A stretch of DNA of 5,186 bases, taken from NCBI GenBank assembly GCA_017547865.1, contig JAFYOA010000142.1, positions 1 to 5,186 on the forward strand, in the 5' to 3' direction. The notes beneath the pieces were generated by a model that worked only from the letters and a program-made list of their open reading frames with translations, was not told the DNA's origin and did no database searches. This DNA comes from Clostridia bacterium (GTDB lineage: Bacteria; Bacillota_A; Clostridia; Oscillospirales; Acutalibacteraceae). Position 1 is the first letter of the stretch. Each line of letters begins with the position of its first letter. The translations under genes and the position numbers were made by a program. Positions 1 through 5,186 of this stretch are shown here, one piece after another.

Positions 1-242
1 ATAAAACGATCACTTTTTCTCTGGATTTTGACAACGAAGAGAACATTCGCAACGTCCTTACCGTTGTGTACGATACAATGAAGGAAAAGGGCTACAACCC
101 GATCAACCAGATCGGTGGTTACATCCTTTCCGAAGACCCCACGTACATCACCACCCACAACAATGCGCGTAAGCTGATCAGCCGGATCGACCGGGATGAG
201 CTGCTGCGTGTGCTGCTCAAGTCTTATTTGGAAGACAAATAA
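1..242 (+). CDS. ireB: IreB-family regulatory phosphoprotein, 3' part (N-terminus outside window)
   Basis: The reading frame begins at base 3 and gives 79 residues before a TAA at 240-242. The protein matches my memory of the IreB/UPF0297 family (YrzL in Bacillus). The signature [18 protein letters not shown], then a SEDPTYIT segment, the HNNARKLI motif and the [16 protein letters not shown]-terminus all follow the family order. The family is about 85-90 residues, so only a few N-terminal residues are missing. In Enterococcus faecalis IreB is a small cytoplasmic target of the Ser/Thr kinase IreK and influences cephalosporin tolerance. Its phosphorylated threonines lie at the extreme N-terminus. 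The Thr in KTITF here probably aligns with one of them, by recalled alignment only. In many Firmicutes a ruvX/yqgF gene follows ireB, but here a terminator follows directly. Family assignment is firm; the regulatory role in this organism is inferred. Confidence 0.93.
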   Translation, partial: KTITFSLDFDNEENIRNVLTVVYDTMKEKGYNPINQIGGYILSEDPTYITTHNNARKLISRIDRDELLRVLLKSYLEDK

Positions 243-262
243 GCAGAAAACCGTTGATTTGT

Positions 263-296
263 GGGCGGCGCCGATGCGCTGCCCCTTTCTTTTTTT
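263..296 (+). terminator. Rho-independent terminator after ireB
   Basis: A 9-bp stem GGGCGGCGC (263-271) pairs with GCGCTGCCC (276-284) with one G-U wobble. The loop is CGAT, and a T-rich tail (CTTTCTTTTTTT, 285-296) follows. It lies 21 nt after the ireB stop and separates that transcript from the downstream promoter. Confidence 0.92.
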
Positions 297-316
297 GTAT
301 TCCACACAATTCTTTG

Positions 317-345
317 TTTACCTTTGCATCGATTTGTGCTATACT
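317..345 (+). promoter_or_regulatory. Sigma-A promoter with extended -10 for the 94-residue protein gene
   Basis: The -10 box TATACT (340-345) is preceded by TGC (337-339), an extended -10. A weaker -35 candidate, TTTACC (317-322), sits 17 bp upstream and matches 4 of 6 consensus bases. It lies just after the ireB terminator and implies a start of transcription near 352, giving a leader of about 85 nt. Confidence 0.8.
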
Positions 346-366
346 AATAGAAAGAGACTGGTTATT

Positions 367-418
367 GTTCTGTAAGAAGAACGATTCGCCGGGCAGGTGG
401 TGCCCGCTTTGTATTTTT
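367..418 (+). promoter_or_regulatory. Leader with two hairpins, the second terminator-like
   Basis: Hairpin 1 is GTTCT (367-371) paired with AGAAC (378-382). Hairpin 2 is CGGGCA (390-395) paired with TGCCCG (401-406) around a GGTGG loop, followed by CTTTGTATTTTT (407-418). The second has the shape of a short intrinsic terminator inside the 5' leader, ending 18 nt before the start codon. It could attenuate transcription, or simply be a structured leader. I recognise no known riboswitch class. Confidence 0.45.
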
Positions 419-436
419 AAGAAAGGCAGTGAGTAT

Positions 437-721
437 ATGAGCGAAGCAACATTTCCTACGTATAAAGGCCGCCCGCTGGTGCGCAGCGGCGACACCCTGT
501 ACTATGGCAATATGACAGATAAGTATGTCATCAAGCTGGATATCAAGAGCAAGAAAAAAGTGAACGACCTGGAGGTTGCGGACAAAGTTGTGGTGCAGCT
601 GATGCTGACCGATATGTCCATCCGCGGCCGCAAGCAGATCGTGAAGCAGAGCGAAAAGCCCGGCCTGTACCTGGCCCTGGACATTGCCGATGTGTGGCTG
701 AACCGAGCTCTGTCTGAATAA
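437..721 (+). CDS. Conserved hypothetical protein, 94 residues
   Basis: The function is not known to me. The start at 437 is chosen because the reading frame's longer upstream extension (from 254) would run through the ireB terminator and the promoter. An AAAGG (422-426) lies 10 nt before this ATG. The protein is soluble-looking, with no signal peptide or membrane segment. Its parts in order are a PTYKGRPLVR opening (7-16), a probable beta-strand stretch DTLYYGNMTDKYVIKLDI (19-36), a lysine-rich turn (37-41), a hydrophobic strand ADKVVVQLMLTD (48-59), a basic RGRKQIVK segment (63-70), and a C-terminal amphipathic helix ending LNRALSE. From memory, very similar short proteins occur in other Clostridia, so this is a real conserved gene rather than a chance frame. 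It appears monocistronic, between its own promoter and the terminator at 729-759, and converges on pheT. Confidence 0.88.
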   Translation: MSEATFPTYKGRPLVRSGDTLYYGNMTDKYVIKLDIKSKKKVNDLEVADKVVVQLMLTDMSIRGRKQIVKQSEKPGLYLALDIADVWLNRALSE

Positions 722-728
722 GCAAAAC

Positions 729-759
729 AAAAAGAGATGCCTGCGGGCATCTCTTTTTT
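729..759. terminator. Symmetric bidirectional terminator between convergent genes
   Basis: AAAAAGAGATGCC (729-741) pairs perfectly with GGCATCTCTTTTT (746-758) around a TGCG loop, giving a T-run on each strand. It starts 7 nt after the hypothetical gene's stop, so it is that gene's terminator on the plus strand. It can also stop pheST read-through on the minus strand. Confidence 0.93.
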
Positions 760-768
760 GCATGAAGA

Positions 769-809
769 AAGCCCGCCGTCTTTTCAGACAGCGGGCTTCG
801 TTCTTTTTT
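769..809. terminator. Second terminator hairpin, closest to the pheT stop
   Basis: AAGCCCGC (769-776) pairs with GCGGGCTT (791-798). After a C/A mismatch, GTCT (778-781) pairs with AGAC (786-789) around a TTTC loop. TTCTTTTTT follows on the plus strand, and a shorter TTTCTTC tail on the minus strand. It begins within a few bases of the pheT stop, so it is the likely first terminator of pheST and a backup for the convergent gene. Confidence 0.85.
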
Positions 810-810
810 A

Positions 811-3174
811 TCAGTTCTTCAGCACAATGTTCTTCTCTGCCAGGCGGGCAAGTACCAGGTCGATCTGGCCCTGTACTTCGTTCTTGGAGAGGGTCTTCTC
901 GTTGGAAGAGAAGGTGAGGCGCACCGTCATGCTGCGGCCGGTTTCGCCTTCGTAAATATCGATGAGGCCTGCATCCTGCAGGTTTTCCACACCCTCGGCC
1001 CAGCAGGCTGCCAGGTCGCCGTAACGGGTGCCGGGTTCCACCGCCAGAGAAAGGTCGATGTCGATGCCCGGGAACTTGGAGGGTTCACGGTAAGAGAGAT
1101 CTGCCACTTCAATGGGGGCCAGGTCATCCATGTCGATCTGGGCGCACACAATGGCGGCCTTCTTGTCAATCCTCTCCAGAGACACCGGATGCAGGGCGCA
1201 CAGGAAGCCCAGTTCCTGGCCGTCCATGGCGATGGAAACGGTGTTCTTGGGATGCTGCCAGTTGTGGGCAGCGGCAGCGTGGGCAAAGGTGAAGGGCTTG
1301 TGCTTCAGGGTCATGCCCAGGGTCACCAGCATATCACGCAGGGCAAAGAACAGTTCCTTTTCGCTCTTGGTGCGGCTGAACAGAGCCACGCCCAGCTTCT
1401 TGCGCTCGTTGCATTCGCCGTTCTCCTGCAGGCCCTCCACCACGCGGGCAATTTCGAAAATACCGAAATCCGGGGCGTACTGCTTGTTCTCGTTGACAAA
1501 AGAGAGCAGGGTGGGGCAGATGCAGTTGCGCAGGGTGTCGTTGTCCGGGTTCATGGAGTTGAGCAGACGCACGTTGGCTTCCGGCTCAATGCCGATCTCG
1601 CGGTACTTCTTGGCATCGTTCCAAATATAAGAGTGCACTTCGTGCAGCTTGAACTTCTTAACCAGCAGATCCTTGGTGCCGTTGTCGTCCACGCGGTTGT
1701 TGGTGTCGCGCACAGGGGCCAGGGCGCTCAGCGTGGTCTTGATCTCAAAGTTATCGTAGCCGTAAATACGGGTGATCTCTTCGATGATGTCGGCCTTGAT
1801 GGTCACGTCTTTGGTGGCGCGCCAGCTGGGCACGGTCACGGTGAACACATCGTTTTCGCAAACAGCGGCAAAGCCCAGGGCGTGCAGAGTGCTGAGAATC
1901 TGCTCGTTGGTGATTTCAATGCCGGTGTAGCGGTCCACAAAGCGCTTATCAAAAGTGAGGGTGATGGTCTCGTACTTCTTCACGTACACATCGGTCAGAG
2001 AAGAAACGATTTCCACACCGGGATCGATCTCCTTCAGCAGGTGCATAAAGCGCTCAATGGCGGTCACGGTCATTTCGGGGTCGATGATCGTCTCGTAGCG
2101 GATGGAAGCATCGGTGCGCAGGCCCAGGCGGGTCTCGGACTTACGGATGCACACGCCGTCAAAGTTGGCGGATTCCAGCAGCAGAGAATCGGTATCGTCT
2201 TCGATTTCGGTGGCAAGGCCGCCCATAATACCGGCAATGGCCACGGGCTCGCCCTTGCTGGCAATCATCAGGGTGTTTTCGTCAATGGCGCGTTCCTGCT
2301 CGTCCAGGGTGGTAAAGGTGAAGGGAGCGTCGTAGCGGCGCACTTCAATGCAGTCCACCTTGCGGTTGTCAAAGGCGTGCATGGGCTGGCCCATTTCCAG
2401 CATAATATAGTTGGTCAGGTCGGCCAGCAGGTTGATAGCGCGGCTGCCGCAGTAGAACAGGCGGATGCGCATGTTCACGGGGCTGACCTTTTCTTTGATG
2501 TTCTTTACTTTCAGACCGCTGTAACGGTAGGTGTGTTCTTCGTCTTCCACGGTGATCTCCACGCCGGGCAGATCCTTGTAGATGCTGCAGTCCAGAGTAG
2601 CCAGAGGCTTGAGCGGACGGCCGGTAAGGGCAGAGAATTCACGGGCAATGCCGTAGTGGCCCCACAGGTCCGGGCGGTTGGTCAGGGATTTGTTGTCCAC
2701 TTCAAAGATGATATCCTTCACATCGTAGGCATCGGTGATCTGGGTGCCCAGGGGAATGTCATCGGTGATCTCCATCAGGCCGGAGTGATCGGCGCTGATG
2801 CCCAGCTCGGCTTCGGAGCAGCACATGCCGCGGGATTCCACGCCGGCAATGGAAGCGCACTTGATCTCAAAGCCATTGACACAGCCGCCTTCGCGGGCAA
2901 AGGGGATGACCATTCCTACGCGCACGTTGGGAGCGCCGCAGACGATATCCCACAGCTTTTCGCCGTCGTTCACCTTCAGCAGGTGCAGTTTCTTGGAGTT
3001 GGGGTGATCGGCGATGGCTTCAATACGGGCCACCACCACATCGCGGATCTCTTCACCCTTGTGGATGATGTCTTCCACTTCGGCGGTGGAGAGGGTAAAG
3101 CGGCGGATAAGAGCTTCGATATCGAGACCGGAAAGGTCGACAAAATCGTTGATCCAGTTGGTAGAAATAAACAT
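811..3174 (-). CDS. pheT: Phenylalanyl-tRNA synthetase beta subunit
   Basis: This is the beta subunit of the cytoplasmic alpha2-beta2 enzyme that charges tRNA-Phe with phenylalanine. It contributes tRNA binding and editing of mischarged Tyr-tRNA. At 787 residues it has normal family length. Visible domains in order are an N-terminal module (1-40) and a tRNA-binding EMAP-like domain (about 40-150, with HPNSKKLHLLKVN at 57-69 and CGAPNVRVG at 79-87). Next come a TNRPDLWGHYGIARE motif (165-179) and the B3/B4 editing domain (about 205-385, with MGQPMHAFD near 261 and the RLGLRTDASIRYE motif at 349-361). The B5 domain (about 400-475) contains VPSWRATKDVT and IIEEITRIYGYDN. A catalytic-like domain (about 480-690) and an FDX-ACB anticodon-binding domain (about 695-787, from SKFPGIDIDLSL) complete it. 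The start follows an AAGGAAGAG ribosome site 6 nt before ATG. It is 22 nt downstream of pheS and regulated by the shared T-box leader. Confidence 0.98.
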   Translation of the reverse strand: MFISTNWINDFVDLSGLDIEALIRRFTLSTAEVEDIIHKGEEIRDVVVARIEAIADHPNSKKLHLLKVNDGEKLWDIVCGAPNVRVGMVIPFAREGGCVNGFEIKCASIAGVESRGMCCSEAELGISADHSGLMEITDDIPLGTQITDAYDVKDIIFEVDNKSLTNRPDLWGHYGIAREFSALTGRPLKPLATLDCSIYKDLPGVEITVEDEEHTYRYSGLKVKNIKEKVSPVNMRIRLFYCGSRAINLLADLTNYIMLEMGQPMHAFDNRKVDCIEVRRYDAPFTFTTLDEQERAIDENTLMIASKGEPVAIAGIMGGLATEIEDDTDSLLLESANFDGVCIRKSETRLGLRTDASIRYETIIDPEMTVTAIERFMHLLKEIDPGVEIVSSLTDVYVKKYETITLTFDKRFVDRYTGIEITNEQILSTLHALGFAAVCENDVFTVTVPSWRATKDVTIKADIIEEITRIYGYDNFEIKTTLSALAPVRDTNNRVDDNGTKDLLVKKFKLHEVHSYIWNDAKKYREIGIEPEANVRLLNSMNPDNDTLRNCICPTLLSFVNENKQYAPDFGIFEIARVVEGLQENGECNERKKLGVALFSRTKSEKELFFALRDMLVTLGMTLKHKPFTFAHAAAAHNWQHPKNTVSIAMDGQELGFLCALHPVSLERIDKKAAIVCAQIDMDDLAPIEVADLSYREPSKFPGIDIDLSLAVEPGTRYGDLAACWAEGVENLQDAGLIDIYEGETGRSMTVRLTFSSNEKTLSKNEVQGQIDLVLARLAEKNIVLKN

Positions 3175-3196
3175 GGTTTTCTCTTCCTTTCCTCAA

Positions 3197-4222
3197 TTAG
3201 TATTTGAACTGTGCCAGCGTCTTCAGGCTGCCGCTGTTCAGGTCGCGGATATCTTTGATGCCGTACTTCATCATGGCCAGACGGGTAAGACCCAGACCGA
3301 AGGCAAAGCCGGTGTATTCTTCGCTGTCAATGCCGCCGTCGCGCAGCACGTTGGGGTGGATCATGCCGCAGGGGCACAGCTCCAGCCAACCGGAGTTTTT
3401 GCAGGTGGGGCAGCCTTCGCCGCCGCAGATCTCGCAGTTGATGTCCAGCTCAAAGCCGGGTTCCACAAAGGGGAAGAAGCCGGGGCGCAGGCGCACCTTC
3501 ACGTCGCGCTGGAACACTTCGGAGAGCATGGTCTTCATGAAGTAGATCAGGTTGGAAATGGAGATATCCTTATCGATCATAATGCCTTCCATCTGGAAGA
3601 AAGTATTCTCGTGGCAGGCATCGGTGGATTCGTTGCGGAAGCAACGGCCGGGGAAGATGGAACGCAGGGGAGCGCCGTATTTGCGCATAATGGCGTTTTG
3701 AGCGGCGGAAGTATGGGTCTTCAGCAGCTGGCCGTTGTCAAGATAATAGGTATCCTGCATATCGCGGGCGGGGTGGTGCTTGGGAATGTTCAGAGCCTCG
3801 AAGCAGTGGTAGTCGTCCACGATCTCGCTGTAGTCTTCAATGGTAAAGCCCATGCTGGCGAAGATCTGTTCCACTTCGCGCTGCACCAGGGTGATGGGAT
3901 GGTAGGAGCCGTTTTCCACATCCTCGGGCAGGGTCACGTCGTATTCTTCGGCGGCATTTACGCGGGCTTCAATTTCTTTCTCTTTGATCTGCTGAGCAGC
4001 GGCAGCCAGCGCTTCGTCGGCGTAGCTCTTCAGCTTGTTGATCTCCTGGCCCATTTCTTTCTTTTCGGGACCGGAGACGTCCTTCAGGCCCTTGAGCAGG
4101 TCGGTGACTTCGCCCTTCTTGCCCAGGTAGGCAATGCGCAGTTTTTCAATGTCATCGGAACCGGCGGCAGCGGCCAGTTCGGCATCGAAACGTGCTTTCA
4201 ACTGTTCGATCTTTTCTTTCAT
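3197..4222 (-). CDS. pheS: Phenylalanyl-tRNA synthetase alpha subunit
   Basis: This is the catalytic alpha subunit, a class II synthetase in the cytoplasm that activates phenylalanine with ATP and transfers it to tRNA-Phe. Its 341 residues are typical. A coiled-coil N-terminal arm (about 1-90, rich in Lys, Glu and Ala) precedes the catalytic core. The core shows HPI (108-110), NIPKHHPARDMQDTYY (145-160), motif 2 beginning FRNE (195-198) and running to MEGIMID (211-217), FFPFVEPG (249-256), GMIHPNVL (286-293), and motif 3 GFAFGLGLTRLAM (305-317). Cysteines at 263, 266, 271 and 274 form a CxxC-x4-CxxC pattern, which I recall in other Firmicutes PheS. Two more cysteines (283 and 285) flank a proline just before GMIHP. 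The start is placed at 4222 because AGAAAGGA lies 8 nt upstream. A 34-residue upstream extension of the frame runs into the T-box terminator. It is first in the pheST operon. Confidence 0.97.
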   Translation of the reverse strand: MKEKIEQLKARFDAELAAAAGSDDIEKLRIAYLGKKGEVTDLLKGLKDVSGPEKKEMGQEINKLKSYADEALAAAAQQIKEKEIEARVNAAEEYDVTLPEDVENGSYHPITLVQREVEQIFASMGFTIEDYSEIVDDYHCFEALNIPKHHPARDMQDTYYLDNGQLLKTHTSAAQNAIMRKYGAPLRSIFPGRCFRNESTDACHENTFFQMEGIMIDKDISISNLIYFMKTMLSEVFQRDVKVRLRPGFFPFVEPGFELDINCEICGGEGCPTCKNSGWLELCPCGMIHPNVLRDGGIDSEEYTGFAFGLGLTRLAMMKYGIKDIRDLNSGSLKTLAQFKY

Positions 4223-4269
4223 GTCAAGGATCCTTTCTGTATATTTTCCAGGTACGGTGCGGGCGGGGG

Positions 4270-4305
4270 AAAATAAAAACAGCCCCGTCCCCATGGGACG
4301 AAGCC
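4270..4305 (-). terminator. Regulated terminator of the pheST T-box
   Basis: CGTCCC (4300-4295) pairs with GGGACG (4291-4286) around ATG. The stem extends outward through two T-G wobbles, C-G, G-C and a G-T to 4305/4281, then GTTTTTATTTT follows (4280-4270). It shares CTTCGTCCC (4303-4295) with the antiterminator, so the two structures exclude each other. It ends about 48 nt before the pheS start. Confidence 0.93.
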
Positions 4306-4525
4306 TGATCCTTCGTGGTACCACCCAATTTTAATGCAAACAAAAATGTGCCGCATCCTTTTCGGCCTGTAACGGTGCCTGCCGTCGGCGCTTAGTTGCA
4401 TGGCTTTCAGCGCCGCCGCTCCAAAGGGAACTTCACCTGCCGCGTACACAGTCCCGCTTCCAGCCGATGACGGGACTTCTCTGGCTGCCGTGTGGCAAAT
4501 TACTTTTCTTTTTCACAGCGTTATG
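4270..4525 (-). promoter_or_regulatory. T-box riboswitch (tRNA-Phe sensing, UUC specifier) controlling pheST
   Basis: The leader has the T-box parts in order. Stem I has AGTA (4504-4501), AGAGA (4482-4478), and an apical stem AGTCCCG (4477-4471) pairing with CGGGACT (4456-4450) around a loop with GGCTGGAAG. On its 3' side GAAG is followed by TTC (4430-4428), the likely Phe specifier. A middle hairpin pairs CGGCGCT (4415-4409) with AGCGCCG (4392-4386), and a smaller one pairs CGGC (4384-4381) with GCCG (4366-4363). The T-box GGGTGGTACCACG (4326-4314) follows. The antiterminator pairs GGG (4326-4324) with CCC (4297-4295) and ACGAAG (4316-4311) with CTTCGT (4303-4298), leaving the 7-nt bulge TGGTACC. 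TGGT would pair with the ACCA end of an uncharged tRNA with discriminator A, as expected for tRNA-Phe. Binding should favour antitermination and so pheST expression under phenylalanine starvation. Class assignment is firm; the specifier placement is inferred. Confidence 0.94.
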
Positions 4526-4531
4526 CATTTA

Positions 4532-4559
4532 AGTATACCACAAATCCGTTCTTTTGCAA
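4532..4559 (-). promoter_or_regulatory. pheST promoter
   Basis: On the minus strand TTGCAA (4559-4554) and TATACT (4537-4532) are 16 bp apart, with TGG before the -10 as an extended element. The expected transcription start is near 4525, just upstream of T-box stem I. Confidence 0.88.
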
Positions 4560-4574
4560 GCTTTTCGGGCAAAA
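4552..4574. repeat. Short inverted repeat overlapping the pheST -35 box
   Basis: TTTTGC (4552-4557) and GCAAAA (4569-4574) are inverted with an 11-nt spacer. The left arm lies over the -35 hexamer of the minus-strand promoter, so it could be an operator. The arms are short and AT-rich, so chance is quite possible. Confidence 0.25.
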
Positions 4575-4600
4575 AAACTGCTGTATTTGTTGTTTGTTTC

Positions 4601-4629
4601 TTGTTTCTGCGAGGAGTGTGTGCTATAAT
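4601..4629 (+). promoter_or_regulatory. Promoter of the membrane protein gene
   Basis: TTGTTT (4601-4606) and a perfect TATAAT (4624-4629) are 17 bp apart, with TGC (4621-4623) as an extended -10. It diverges from the pheST promoter, with 41 bp between the two -35 boxes. The leader to the start codon is about 65 nt. Confidence 0.9.
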
Positions 4630-4637
4630 GGAGCAAA

Positions 4638-4665
4638 CTGGGGCGGTATGCACGCTGTTCCCCGG
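4638..4665 (+). promoter_or_regulatory. Hairpin in the leader of the membrane protein gene
   Basis: CTGGGG (4638-4643) can pair with CCCCGG (4660-4665) with one T-G wobble, around a 16-nt loop that might fold further. An AT-only stretch (ATATTTTAAAAATTTTAAAA) follows, but it is not a clean T-run. It could be leader structure; a terminator role is weakly supported. Confidence 0.3.
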
Positions 4666-4702
4666 ATATTTTAAAAATTTTAAAAAGATAAGGTTGGTTC
4701 TT

Positions 4703-5186
4703 ATGTTTGTGACCGATGTTTTTGTGGAATGGCTTGTCAAGCGTAAAAAGAGCTCGAAAGACTGGGCGATGATTCTGGGTGCCGTGCTGCTCACCTGCGT
4801 ACTGCTGTATATCAGCTTCCAGGTGGCGATTATGCTCAATATCCCCATGATCCCGTATTTCCTGTTCTTTGGCTGCGGTTACGGTATTTACTGGGTGTGG
4901 GCTCAGCTGGACCTGGAATTTGAGTACAGCTTTACCAACGGCGATATCACCGTGGACAAGATCATCAATAAAAAGAAGCGCAAGCGCGTGGTTTCTTTCG
5001 ATGCCAAAAACGTGGAAGAGATCGGCGAAGTGAAGGATGCCGCTGCCGTGGCCAAGCTGTGCTCCGGCAAAGCCAATGTGCACCGTGCCGCCGAAACCGC
5101 CGATGGCGTGGGCGGCTGGTACATTGTATACAGCCGTGACGGCGCGGGTAAGAGCCTGCTGCTGTTTTCTCCCAACGAAAAATTCA
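4703..5186 (+). CDS. Two-helix membrane protein of unknown function (possibly DUF6106 family), 3' end outside window
   Basis: 161 residues are visible, with no stop before the window ends. A short N-terminal segment with a basic KRKK (13-16) precedes two hydrophobic helices at about 21-40 and 46-68. A long cytoplasm-type domain follows. It begins LEFEYSFTNGDITVDKIINK (71-90), continues with a strongly basic KKKRKR patch (90-95), and then alternates strand-like and helical segments. The layout and the EFEY..TNGDI..DKI..KKKRKR block resemble, from memory, a clostridial family annotated DUF6106. That name is uncertain, and I know no function. The start is chosen because the ATG lies about 70 nt after an excellent promoter and 9 nt after a modest AAGG (4690-4693). 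It is divergent from pheST and shows no sign of a functional link with it. Confidence 0.85.
   Translation, partial: MFVTDVFVEWLVKRKKSSKDWAMILGAVLLTCVLLYISFQVAIMLNIPMIPYFLFFGCGYGIYWVWAQLDLEFEYSFTNGDITVDKIINKKKRKRVVSFDAKNVEEIGEVKDAAAVAKLCSGKANVHRAAETADGVGGWYIVYSRDGAGKSLLLFSPNEKF

Noticed and set aside
254..436. An N-terminal extension of the 94-residue protein to 155 residues
   Set aside because: The extension would be encoded across the ireB terminator and the gene's own promoter, and its Cys- and Phe-rich translation looks non-coding.
1189..3207. A 672-codon open frame on the plus strand opposite pheT
   Set aside because: pheT on the other strand has clear family domains from end to end. 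The antisense frame stays open because pheT avoids TTA, CTA and TCA codons. Its product is a low-complexity Gly/Val/His-rich string with no recognisable domain.
3014..4276. A 420-codon open frame on the plus strand opposite pheS
   Set aside because: Same cause as the frame opposite pheT. It runs through the pheS-pheT junction and the pheS start, and its translation is Gly/Ala/Val/His-rich with no family features.
4223..4324. A 34-residue N-terminal extension of PheS
   Set aside because: It overlaps the T-box sequence and terminator. The downstream ATG at 4222 has a good ribosome site and gives the usual family N-terminus.
4219..4449. A 76-codon minus-strand frame in the pheS leader
   Set aside because: It lies entirely within the T-box stem and terminator region, has no convincing ribosome site, and overlaps the pheS start.
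4273..4525. An independent small RNA gene upstream of pheS
   Set aside because: The promoter, T-box motifs and terminator form a cis-acting leader in front of pheS. The short terminated transcript is explained by T-box attenuation.
4529..5083. A 184-codon minus-strand frame opposite the membrane protein gene
   Set aside because: It would read across both divergent promoters, and its His-rich translation resembles no protein I know. The plus-strand frame has promoter, start and membrane helices.

Overview
The window looks like chromosomal core sequence from a low-GC-phylum (Firmicutes/Bacillota) anaerobe of the class Clostridia. The Oscillospiraceae/Faecalibacterium neighbourhood is my best guess, made from memory of similar proteins and from the GC-leaning codon use. 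The evidence is an IreB-family gene, a T-box riboswitch on a phenylalanyl-tRNA synthetase operon, a two-helix membrane protein of a type I associate with Clostridia, and consensus sigma-A promoters with extended -10 elements. I see no insertion sequence, phage gene, CRISPR array, rRNA or tRNA gene.

Layout, left to right. Bases 1-242 (+) hold the 3' end of an ireB-like gene, closed by a strong intrinsic terminator (263-296). A promoter (317-345) then drives a leader with two small hairpins and a 94-residue conserved protein of unknown function (437-721, +). This gene converges on the pheST operon, and the 89-bp gap between them carries two stacked, roughly symmetric hairpins (729-759 and 769-809) that can terminate both transcription units. 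pheT (811-3174, -) and pheS (3197-4222, -) encode the beta and alpha subunits of phenylalanyl-tRNA synthetase, with pheS first in the transcript and only 22 nt between the genes.

Bases 4223-4702 are non-coding but dense. On the minus strand they hold a promoter (4532-4559) and a T-box leader (about 4270-4525) with a UUC (Phe) specifier, an antiterminator with the UGGUACC bulge, and a competing terminator. On the plus strand a divergent promoter (4601-4629) serves a two-helix membrane protein of unknown function (4703 to the window end, cut off).

Functionally, uncharged tRNA-Phe is expected to bind the T-box and switch on pheST when phenylalanine is short. The other genes appear to be separate transcription units with no evident link to it. 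I found no convincing undescribed multi-gene system. The least explained items are the 94-residue protein with its terminator-like leader hairpin, and the membrane protein with its basic cytoplasmic patch.
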